Shown: piece by piece, positions 55,218 through 64,000 of the stretch
Position numbering within the stretch: the stretch's first letter is position 1
Layout of the letters: every line of letters starts with the position of its first letter
Assembly: GCA_047967505.1 (NCBI GenBank)
Contig: CM106539.1
DNA length: 64,000 bases
Source: Dipteris shenzhenensis
Taxonomy: Eukaryota; Polypodiophyta; Polypodiopsida; Gleicheniales
Reading direction: 5' to 3' (one strand)
Position numbers and translations under genes: made by a program
The notes under the pieces: model-generated
Told to the model about the DNA's origin: nothing
Database searches by the model: none
What the model saw: only the letters and a program-made list of their open reading frames with translations

Positions 55218-55580
55218 TGTGAAGAGAGTGGGAGAGAAGTAAGGAGTCTCACTTGTAGCTTTCTCACATACACAATGGGGGAATACACACAAAGGTGGAG
55301 GCTGAAAACAGTTTTCCTCTTCTTAGTTGTGAAAGCCAAAAGAACTCTCTCTTAGTACAAAAGGAATAGGTGAACCCTATATGTGGGTCTCAAACCAAAC
55401 TCAGCTAACCTAGGTGGCATCCTAACTGAGCCACTAACTAGAGTACATAAAGATAGCTGTCATCCAACTATTATTCATGGGCGGTGTACCAACCGCATCT
55501 GCAGCTAACAAGTTGGTGACATAAATGCACAATGGTCACCCTGGCATATCACGAGTGGAGCTCAATATCTCAACAAGCAA

Positions 55581-56000
55581 GGGCCCAAGGTTGAGGTGGT
55601 AGGGCATGTCCATGTGCCACCCTTCCAAGTAAGATGACCCATAGGTGTGTTCTACATAGTGCATGGAACAAATAATATAGTATGGTGAGATGGCATGGAA
55701 TCTCCATGTGCCACCCCTCCACCTAGGCGGTCCCATGAAACATTAAGTGACATATGGCCAAGGCGAAGGGGACATATTGTATTTAATTGGTAGAGGTGGT
55801 AGGACATCTTAGACTTTCTCATCCATGTGGGGTGGTGATGCATAGTCAAGAAATAATATTTATATAAGGAAAAGTAGGATGAGGTGGCAAAGCATCCATG
55901 TGCCAACCCTCCACTTGTCCTCCTACACAATATAATATTGAGATGGAGCCATAAGGCCTCTTAGACTAAGGATAAGAGGGGAAGAAATTGTCACATGCCC
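55581..56000. repeat. Degenerate repeats with a shared TCCATGTGCCACCCYTCCA word
   Basis: The word occurs at about 55607, 55709 and 55907 (the last with CCAACCC), each preceded by GGTGGYARRGCAT or GATGGCATGGAAT. Spacing is irregular (about 100 and 200 bp). No gene was seen. Confidence 0.6.
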
Positions 56001-56879
56001 CACCAAGCCCACATGGGACTAGGTCTCTACCCACACCATGCATGTGGGAGGATGCATTTATGGGGAGAGCCCCCTCCTCTTGGTTATAAAAAGAGGGGGT
56101 TGTTGCTTGATGCGACACACTCATTCTTGTATAGCCACCATGCTGTAATATATCCCCATATTTTCGATGACTCTCTCCCCTTTTTATTAATACCATCATG
56201 CGTCCTCCTCTTGCTTTGTTCTCCACACTCACCTCTTATTGATGTTCATACCCTTCCCCTTCTCCCTCCTCCTCCTCCTTCCTATTTTCCCTCTACTCAT
56301 GTTGCCACTCCTACATCATCTTCTCCTCTTTCCATTTTAGTCCTCCCATGTGGCCGCTTCATCCCTCTTCTTCTCTCCCTCTCTTGTTGATGGGCATTGA
56401 AGGCCTTTGACGAGCATTGATGAGCTTTTTTTCTCTCCCCTCTCGCACTCCCTCACCTCCCTCTCTCACCTCCTACTCTCTCGTCCCTCTTCCATCTCTG
56501 GTGCACCTCCTGCAGTGCCTCTCCCATCGGCCTCGATTCTCCCCCACAATCGTTGCCATGCGGCTCTTCGTTATCTGTGCCTCCATGTTCTCATCCACCT
56601 CTGGCGCACCTCCCACAATGCCTCTCCCATCCGCTCTTTGGTTCTTTGCCGTACCACTCTTTGTTCATGCACCGCCGTCAGCCTCCCTCCATCTCGAGCA
56701 CCCCCCACCCCCTTGCCGTTGCTACTGATGTGGCATTGTGTGATGATAGTTGATAATGTGGTAGCAGACTCGGTGCCAATGTCTACAAGAAGAAGGTTAA
56801 GGAAGCTAAGAAGCCCAAAAGCTATTATTATGACTACGCCAAGCAGTTAGGATTTTTTGAATTCCTATGTAATAATATG
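56001..56879 (+). other. Possible LTR/leader of a plus-strand gypsy element
   Basis: GGTTATAAAAAGAGG at about 56079-56093 is a good TATA-like site. It is followed by pyrimidine-rich sequence (CTCCTCCTCC, TCTCCCCTCTCGC) and low-complexity frames rich in Ser, Pro and Leu. No repeat partner was found. It is placed before gypsy RNase H and gag remnants on the same strand. Confidence 0.3.
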
Positions 56880-57129
56880 CATCTGTATGGTTGAAATTTC
56901 CGGCTCCAGAATCCTTTTCACCAAATCAACCATTTTTACCACATGTTGAGTTGCATTTTGTGATCTTATTCGGGCATAAAATAAATCATCAGCAAAGGAT
57001 TATAAGCTTGTTTGGTCCTGCACGCCTCTCCAAAGTGTTGGATTCCCCTCATCTACCAATACTTTCCATTCTTGATTATCGAGAGACTTGGGATGTTCGT
57101 GTTTTGGTCCTTGTATGATGTCCATATGG

Positions 57130-57590
57130 GTGATGCACTTTGACGGTGCCTAGAAGCCCACAACAAAGCAACTGGAGTCGGAGTATCTTAACTTTCTCCC
57201 AGCAAGATGGAATTCTGGTATAGCAGTCCTGTGGCTGCCAACACATATAATCAAGCTGAATATTCGGCCCTTATCTTCAGTTTGCAGAAACTAAGGACCA
57301 TCAAATCACCCAGCTGGAAGTGCGGGGGGATTCTCAGCTGGTGTGCTGACAAGTCAGTGGTGATTGGAAGGTATGAAGCGAGTCCTTGGACCCGCATCAT
57401 TAGCATAAAATGCAACTCTGCCAAGAATTCTGAGAGATCCAATTACATCATATCCCAAAATCCAAGAATAGTGTGGCTGATATACTTGCTCAAGCCGTCT
57501 GCGAGTTCCAAGGAGATACCATTTCCAAAGGAGTTTCGTGCCAACACAATTCAAGGTAATTTATGAAGCTTGGACCTACCCCCATGGAGG
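57130..57590 (+). pseudogene. Retroelement RNase H remnant (Ty3/gypsy)
   Basis: In shifting plus frames I read MHFDGA near 57136 (first catalytic Asp), then YSSPVAANTYNQAEYSALIF with the conserved Q-A-E-Y and SLQKLRTIKSPSWK. Next is GDSQLVC-like in another frame, and near the end VADILAQAVCEFQGDTISKG and VSCQHNS. This is the RNase H layout found at the C-terminus or as the archaeal-type second RNase H of gypsy pol. Several frameshifts and a stop break it. Confidence 0.75.
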
Positions 57591-58139
57591 TGAACTGCCC
57601 GCATGCGAGTCATATATTGTTATTATTGTGGGGAATGTGGCCATCACCAAACAAAGTGTCCCAACTACATCATTTTGGTCCTCTACCTTAATGCCATCAT
57701 TCAAAAAGTACTCCATCGACTTGTCCAGAAGAAGAAGTTGCAATGCCAGACCGCACGCTGCTAGAAGAAATCTCTTGGAGATTGCAAGAGTTAGAGGAAG
57801 CTAAAGGCGATGTGCAGGCCTTGCATCTTCTTACCCTGATAATGGCCCTCCTCTTTGCTCTCATGAGCAACTTGATGCAGTGACAAGCCCCTAGTCTCCC
57901 ACAATAATGGCCCAACCATGAAGGTTGTTTATGAGGTTTTCTTTGATGTTGATTCTTCTTGCACCGCATTCCGCTCATTTCTTGAATGTCCATTTCTGAC
58001 TTATATATGTTTTCTAGAAGTTTCATCTCCTGAATTTTATTTCAAAATACCACTCTCAATTGTTAGTAGTTAGTCAACCATTTTTCTTCCCTCTCCACCT
58101 CCCCACAATTTCCTTTTCTTTCTATTTTCCTCAATAGTA
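57591..58139 (+). pseudogene. Gag zinc-knuckle remnant and unassigned tail
   Basis: CYYCGECGHHQTKC, a perfect CX2CX4HX4C knuckle, is encoded at 57618-57659. Another frame from 57745 gives a 46-residue Met-to-stop peptide with a hydrophobic end (LHLLTLIMALLFALMSNLMQ), probably chance. Position directly after RNase H is not the normal order, so rearranged copies are likely. Confidence 0.45.
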
Positions 58140-59264
58140 GACATCCTGGTGTTCTCTGGCCAGATGGGCGAGAACCCAAAAGAATGCATAGTTGCATTCA
58201 AATGCCGATGTGTGTCCCTTAATTTTCTAACAAAAGATCATTGGTTGTTGGTATTACCCACATTCTTGGAATGATTGGCTCAGGTATGCTATGATAAGCA
58301 GATAGAGGTGGTTCATTAGAGTTGACTCCAGCAATGATCAAATTTTTTGGCAAGGATGAAGAGCAAAAAAATGTGCAGTTGTAGTGGCAAATTTGAAGCA
58401 GTTAGAAGGAGAGACAGTGCATTGGTATGTGGACCAAGCGGCTGTACTTCTTGATCGCTTGATTGCCATGCAAGAAGACAATTTTGGATTCCAAATCGGG
58501 ATGACTCAACATGTGTTGCATTACTTGATTGCCGAGGCTGAAGATGGTTTTTTTCTCAAGATTAAGTGGAAGGATCCGGATACCATGGAGTGGGCACAAG
58601 AGATCGCTCACACATTTGACAAAGTTCAGTCGGACCCTACTTCCAAGAAAGACTTTGCTCCACCCCAATCTTCTAGAGCCTCACAGCATCCTCCAGGGAC
58701 ATTTCCTCAGCCTCTTCCACTAGGAGTGTATCCATAGCCTCCTCTTGGGATGTATGCACCTCCCCTGCTAGGGGCATATCCTCACCCTCCACCTAGGGTG
58801 TCTCCCCAACCTCATGCACAGGCTCCCCTCCTTCCTACACCTTCTGCCCCGCCAATAGAAGAGCCTGGTGTCAATGATCTCACTAAGGCACTTAATGACT
58901 TATGAATTGAGATGGTGGGAATCAGGAAGCAAGCCAACTGCGTTCTAAGGGGTCCCAACATTGTGTGCTTCGATTGTCATCAAAAGGGTCACTACTGCAC
59001 CTAATGTTCGAACACTCTGCGTGTAAACCTACTAGCCTGTGAATCTGATGTAGGAGAGTCCAATGTGGAAGTCCTCGATCTTAGAAAGAGAAGTAGAGAA
59101 GTTGCAGGACCTTCTTCCGACCGAGGACCCAGCCGACCAAGGAAGAAGGTATCCTTTTCAGAGACTCCAGATGTTGAGATGGCAAGTCCCCCTGCAAAGA
59201 AGAGCAAAGTTCCCAGATCCTGTAGAACCATTAGGGAAATTTGGAGCTCATTTTAGGGCCCTCT
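58140..59264 (+). pseudogene. Ty3/gypsy gag remnant, cut by copia element 2
   Basis: The longest frame is 118 codons (58384-58737): ANLKQLEGETVHWYVDQAAV, LDRLIAMQEDNFGFQIGMTQ and AEDGFFLKIKWKDPDTMEWA. This is typical of retrotrans_gag helices. A Pro-rich linker follows, then CFDCHQKGHYCT-C at about 58968-59005, a CX2CX4HX4C knuckle with a stop before the last Cys. A basic tail (RKRSREVAGPSS, RPRKKVSFSE) reaches 59256. The copia LTR starts at 59265. Confidence 0.75.
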
Positions 59265-59576
59265 TGTGAAGATAGTGGGAGAGAGGGAAGGAGTCTCACT
59301 TGAGGCTTTCTCACAAGCACAATGGGGGAATACACACAAAGGTGGAGGCTGAAAACAATTTTCCTCTTCTTAGTTGTGAAAGCCAAAAGAACTCTAGTAC
59401 AAAGAAATAGAAGAACCCTATATGTGGGTCTCAAACCAAACTCAACTAACTAAGGTGGCATACTAACTGAGCCACAAACTAGTGTAGATAAGGATAGCTG
59501 TCATCCAGCTAATATTCGTGGGCAGTGTACCAACCGCATCTGTAGCTAACAAGTCAGTGACATAAATGCACAATGG

Positions 59577-61679
59577 TCACCCTGGCATATCGCGAGTGGA
59601 GCTCGATATCTCAACACTCCCCCTCGAGCTCAATCCCAATTCCTGCACACCAAGTAGGTCTTTGAACTTGCGCAGCTTCTCTGCGCCCAATGCCTTCGTG
59701 AATATGTCAGCTACCTGATCCTCTGTGCTGACATAAACTAGATCAATAAGACCTAGTAAAACCTTCTCCCGCACATAGTGATAATGCACCTCAATGTGCT
59801 TTGTTCTAGCATGATAGACTGGGTTATTTGCCAAGTGTATACTGCTCATGTTGTCACAATAAATGACAACTGGCCCATCTGTAGACTGATGCATATCATA
59901 GAGTAGCTTATGCAACCAAGCTACCTCACATGCAGCCATTGCTGCACCCCTGTACTCAGCCTCTGTGCTCGACAAGGCAACTATAGGCTGTTTCTTGCTG
60001 CTCCAAGTGACTGCAGCACTCCCAAAAGAGAACACATATCCACTGGTAGATCGTCTATCAGAAATACTACCAGCCCAATCAGCATCAGTGTATGCATGCA
60101 ACTGTATCTGAACCCCAGTCTCATAAAATAGTCCATACTGCAATGTGGACTTCACATACCTCAGTATGTGTCTAGCCGCATCCAAATGCGGGTTCCTTAG
60201 AGCCTGCATAAACTGACTTACCAACCCAACAGCATAGCTCAAATCTGGCATGGTAATAGTCATATAAATCAAACTTCCTACTATGCGTCTGTACATAATA
60301 GGGTCTTCCAGAAGCTCACTTGCATCTGCGCTCAACTTCACATTTTGCTCCAAAGGAACTGTAATAGGCTTACAACCTGTTATCCCATATTTGGACAGCA
60401 TGTCCAATCCATACTGCCTCTGCAAGAGCTGTATCCCACTTGGTGATCTAATCACCTCAATGCCCAAGAAATAACGCAACTCTCCCAAATCCTTCATCTC
60501 AAACTTCTACTTCAATAGCATTTTCACATGAAGGATGTCTTCATCACTACCACCTGTGATGATCAAATCATCAACATAAATGACAAGCAGCATAATACCT
60601 TTCTCTGTTTTTCTCACATAGAGTGAGAAATCTGCCTTGGAAATCTGAAAGCCAATAGTAACAAGATACTGTCCTATCTTGTCAGACCATGCTCTAGGTG
60701 CTTGCTTCAAGCCATACAAGGCTTTCTTCAACCTGCAAACAAACTCAGGATGAACAGCATGCACATAACCTGGTGGCTGCTCCATATAGACCTCTTCTTG
60801 CAAATCACCATGCAAGAAGGCATTCTTTACATCCATCTGATGTAAAGACCATCCCTTTGATGCAGCCATAGCAATGACTGCTCTTACAGTCGCCATCCTT
60901 GCAACTGGACTGAATGTTTCGTCATAATCAATGCCATATGTCTGTGCATACCCCTTGACAACTAATCTTGCCTTGTATCTGTTCACAGAACCATCTGCAT
61001 TGTGCTTCACCTTATAAACCCATTTACAACCAATTGCATTCTTGTCTTTAGGCAAAGGCGCCAATTCCCATGTTGCATTTGCATCCAAGGCATCCATTTC
61101 TTCATCCATGGCTTTCTCCCATTTTTCTTTTCCCATGGCTTGCTCAAAAGAAATGGGTTCTGGTTCCTATATCACTTTGACCATATAGGCATAGTGAATG
61201 GCTGTAAATCCATCATATTTCAGCCTATCCACAGGATACCTAGCTCTGGTAGACCTCCGCAAAATAGGCTCACTTCCAGGTGCTCTCAAAACATCCCTGG
61301 TCTTCCTTACTCCAGGTGTAACAACAAAAGGAATACCCAACTCATCATCAATGCTCTGTTCTGAGCCACTGGATTCACCATCCACATAAGAGTGACCTGC
61401 ATTCACATCAAACATGGGCTGATCTACCTTCTCTTTTACTTTTCGTGATACCTGCATACCACTATCTGCATTGCTTTGAGGAGATTCTCCTGATCTCAAT
61501 CTACCTGTCCATGGCGAGTTATGTGAACCACTGCTAGAGGACATTGCAAGTCCACTGATATTTTGTGATTGCTGCTGTGAATTCTGTGCAGCATTACCAT
61601 TTTGTGCATCTACATCAATCATCACATTTATTGGTTTATACCAGCTGCTCATCTCATCAAAAACAACATCTCTGCTCAC
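59577..61679 (-). pseudogene. Copia element 2 reverse transcriptase-RNase H
   Basis: Three open blocks are separated by two single stop codons, at 61167-61169 and 60507-60509; at both places element 1 has a sense codon. RT shows QMDVKNAFLHGDLQEEVYME, YGLKQAPRAW and LLVIYVDDLIITGGSD. RNase H shows AYTDADWAGS, KKQPIVALSSTEAEYRGAAM (all acidic residues kept) and KHIEVHYHYVREK. The frame ends at 59577, inside the 3' LTR. Its RNase H is better preserved than that of element 1. Confidence 0.93.
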
Positions 61680-61755
61680 TGTAAACTTATGAGTAGAAGG
61701 GTTATACCATCTATACCCTTTTTGCTGCAGAGAATAACCAATAAAGATGCACTTC

Positions 61756-62676
61756 TCAGCTCTTGGACCTCAATTTATCTGGCACATGAACATAGGCAAT
61801 GCAACCAAAAATTTTCAAATGGTAAATATCTGGTTTCCTACGAGTATACATCTCCTCTGGCGTCATGCCATGTATTGCTGCAGTGGGAGTCCTGTTCATT
61901 ATGTAAACTGCTGTAGCAACTGCTTCAGCCCAATAAAAATCTGGTAGGTCTTTTTCATTGAGCATGGCACGAGATACCTCTCCAATATGCCTGTTTTTCC
62001 TTTCTGCAAGTCCATTTTGCTGTGGAGTATGACTGCATGAATATTGTTGCTTTATGCCATGCTCCTGCAGGAACCTTGCAAATTCATTTGAGAGGTACTC
62101 TCCCCCTCCATCTGACCTTAGGCATTTTATCTGCAAGCCTGTTTCTTTTTCAACCATAGCTTTAAAAACTTTGAAGTGCCCAAACACTTCACTTTTCTTT
62201 TTCATAAAATACACCCAAACTTTTCTGCTGTAGTCATCAATAAAGGTGACAAAGTAATGACAGCCTCTAATAGATGCAGCTTTAGTAGTCCACACATCAG
62301 AGTGGATTAATTCCAATGGCTTCTTACTCTCTTGAACATGCTTAGGAAATGGTTTCCTTGCCTGTTTTCCAAATTGACAGGCTTCACACACCTTATGCAT
62401 TTCTGCAACCTTGAATTTAGGCAATCCTGCAACAATATTTTGGGCCTGCATTGATTTAAGTCGCTGTACATTAACATGACCAATGCGTTTATGCCAGATA
62501 TCAATATCTGCAACTACACCGGTCCCATGTGCAAACATTGCTGCACTCAATTCAGGCATGTCCACATCCAGTGTAAACATCCTGCCCTTCTTCTTTCCTT
62601 TTGCTATCAAGCGACCATTATTTTTCATATCCTCAACAAAGCATCCATGAGGATTGAATCTGACCTGCAAGCCCTA
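61756..62676 (-). pseudogene. Copia element 2 integrase, 304 codons open
   Basis: A continuous frame contains the pre-integrase zinc region (IWHKRIGHVNVQRLKSMQAQ, CEACQFGKQARKPFP) and a full catalytic core. The core has HSDVWTTKA with the first Asp, CLRSDGGGEYLSNEF with the second Asp, and PQQNGLAERKNRHIGE with the Glu. A stop (62674-62676) precedes it. An 11-nt deletion near 61762 shifts the frame at the end, before EKCIFIGYSLQQ-type sequence. This is the best-preserved integrase in the window. Confidence 0.93.
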
Positions 62677-63931
62677 CTCAACCATTTGACCAACAGAAAC
62701 CAGGTTCTTGGTGATGTTTGGGACATGAAATACATCAAAAAAGTATTTCTTTTTCCCATCCTGCATAGACAAAGGAATTTTTTCCAATCTGCACAATAGG
62801 ATGTGCAGTATCATCACCAGTCTCCACAAATCCTGGTTTTTCCATTTTCCTTGCATCCTGCATCCATTCAGCATGACCTGTCATGTGGTTTGACGCACCT
62901 AAGTCAACATACCACACATCATTGCTTTCTTCTGCACTTGTCACAGAATTTGTCATATGCTGTACCATAAACAAATGCTCATTTCTGTCATCACCCTGTC
63001 TACTAGAGGATGCATAATTGCCTTGCTGCAATTTTCCATTCATAATGTCATTCTGCTTTTTGTAGCAGTCTTTAGCCATATGCCCCATTTTACCACAGTA
63101 GTAGCATTCAACATTGCTGTTTGCATTTTGGCCTCTCTGCCATCCACCACGACCTCTTTGGCTCCCCCTGCCTCTAGAGTTACCACGTCCTCCTACATAG
63201 GACTGGTTTTCTTAAGTTTGCTGCATATTCTGATTTCTACCACGGCCTCCAGATCGGCCTCCTCTACCTCTGCCTCTACCCCTTCCAGCATTTGAGTAGA
63301 AGATAGTTTCTTTTGAAGTTCCTCCTGAAGAAGATGCACCACCATTTCTCTACTCTTCAGAAATTAGAAGAGCAATCAACTCCTCAAAATCAGGAAATTT
63401 TTCACGAACGGCAATGGATGTCCGGAACTGTGCATAATCCTTTCCTAGACCATTCAAGGTCACAGAAACTAAATCGTCATCATCCACTGGTGACCCAATG
63501 GAAGCAAGTGCATCCACAATTTTCTTCACTTTCATGTGGTAGTCATTGATGCTCATATTTTCTCTCTGCACATTGTGCAGCTCTTGCTTGAGCTGCATTT
63601 TCTTGGCCTGCGTATTTGTGCTGTACATTTTAGCCAAAGTATCCCATGCCACCTTTGGCGTACTTGCATCCTGAATATGCACAATCATTGAATCTGAAAT
63701 ACTGATAGACAGCCAGTACATAACTTTTTTGGCTCTCTCATGCCATCCTTTAAATGCCTGCATTTCCTGTTGATTGGGAACATTAGGAAGAACTGGTTCT
63801 TCTTCATTTCCTGTAATGAACTCCCAGTAGCCTTTTCCCATAAGGAAATTCGTCATTCTAAACTTCCATGCTTGGAAGTTGTTCTTATCAAGCTTTTCAG
63901 TGACAATCTGTGAAAGAGAATCAGACGCCAT
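62677..63931 (-). pseudogene. Copia element 2 gag and protease
   Basis: Gag starts at 63931 (MASDSLSQIVTEKLDKNNFQ) and is open for about 190 codons through WHERAKKVMYWLSISISDSM, SINDYHMKVKKIVDAL and GLGKDYAQFRTSIAVREKFP. A Gly/Arg-rich linker carries a stop near 63214. The zinc knuckle is intact: CYYCGKMGHMAKDC at about 63065-63110. The protease reads VDLGASNHMTGHAEW; Leu replaces the Ser that normally follows the catalytic Asp. A one-base shift at about 62780 leads into the integrase frame. Confidence 0.9.
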
Positions 63932-64000
63932 TACAGAACACTGCAAAATATTCTGTCACTGCAAAAAACACAGCTTCTGCCTCACAAGGGCAAATCTACA

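Larger units (their letters stand above)
49968..55575 (-). mobile_element. Full-length Ty1/copia element 1 (5608 bp)
   Basis: Both LTRs are 358 bp (49968-50325 and 55218-55575), start TGTGAAG, end TCTCAACA, and are flanked by AGCAA (49963-49967 and 55576-55580). The primer site at 55204-55217 reads TGGTATCAAAGCTC on the minus strand. The polypurine tract GAGGGGGAG (minus) is at 50326-50334. The domain order is gag, protease, integrase, reverse transcriptase, RNase H, which is copia order. The RT-RNase H part is open for 655 codons, but gag to integrase is broken, so it is not autonomous. Confidence 0.96.
59265..64000 (-). mobile_element. Ty1/copia element 2, same family as element 1, cut by the window edge
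   Basis: The 3' LTR is 59265-59616 (352 bp, TGTGAAG to TCTCAACA), with CCTCT on its outer side. From element 1 the 5' LTR should lie about 550 bp past the gag start, beyond base 64000. It is colinear with element 1 throughout. The coding region is nearly complete but carries at least three nonsense codons, an 11-nt deletion and small shifts. It is inserted in a gypsy gag remnant. Confidence 0.95.

Noticed and set aside
1-64000. tRNA, rRNA or organellar insertion
   Set aside because: I looked for tRNA-like cloverleaf boxes and rRNA or plastid gene landmarks and saw none. Only tRNA-complementary primer sites are present.

Overview
The window is nuclear DNA of a land plant with a large, transposon-rich genome. 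The evidence is a plant-type aspartic protease gene, fragments of a PLS-class pentatricopeptide (PPR) gene, plant-style Ty1/copia elements with an initiator-tRNA-Met primer site, an L1-type LINE and a Helitron. Nothing fixes the species; the composition would suit a fern, lycophyte or gymnosperm as well as a seed plant. Nearly all coding sequence is transposon-derived and broken by stops or frameshifts. Only three host-type genes look intact: the protease and a duplicated small gene of unknown function.

Layout. 1-315: a copia RNase H tail (minus). About 780-5765: a decayed LINE (plus) with ORF1, endonuclease, reverse transcriptase, zinc-finger region and A-rich tail. 6878-7124: a short terminal-inverted-repeat element with a perfect 8-bp target duplication. 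9325-9626: an isolated LTR with its primer site. 9726-11013: a Ty3/gypsy gag (minus), with a remarkable leader behind it: a CTAACC/GGTTAG block, 1.6 kb of uninterrupted purine repeats, and several minisatellites to about 15.1 kb. 16771-18264: an intact intronless aspartic protease gene (minus). 21.0-24.0 kb: a PPR pseudogene (minus) split by a 1.5-kb deleted LTR element.

23.85-36.35 kb holds two diverged copies of one segment, A (23845-29948) and B (31068-36352). Each carries a PPR 5' fragment, paired G-boxes, a 153-bp tandem repeat, a TATA box and a three-exon gene for a protein of about 130 aa that I do not recognise. Splice sites and reading frame are kept in both copies. Later insertions differ: A gained a copia element that itself gained the terminal-repeat element; B gained a related terminal-repeat element. 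In each case the other copy shows the empty target site, so the order of events can be read directly. Copy B runs in frame into a plus-strand Helitron (36353-39895).

40.3-43.3 kb is a 2999-bp LTR element with equal LTRs and a 5-bp target duplication but no pol. 44.0-49.9 kb holds foldback structures, a coding remnant resembling the putative plant transposon protein family, and a roughly 180-bp satellite array. 49968-55575 is a full-length copia element (minus) with 358-bp LTRs and an AGCAA target duplication. 55.6-59.26 kb contains gypsy RNase H and gag remnants (plus). A second member of the same copia family starts at 59265 and runs off the right edge.

The genes do not form a pathway. The main interest is the insertion stratigraphy, the duplicated unknown gene and the terminal-repeat family.
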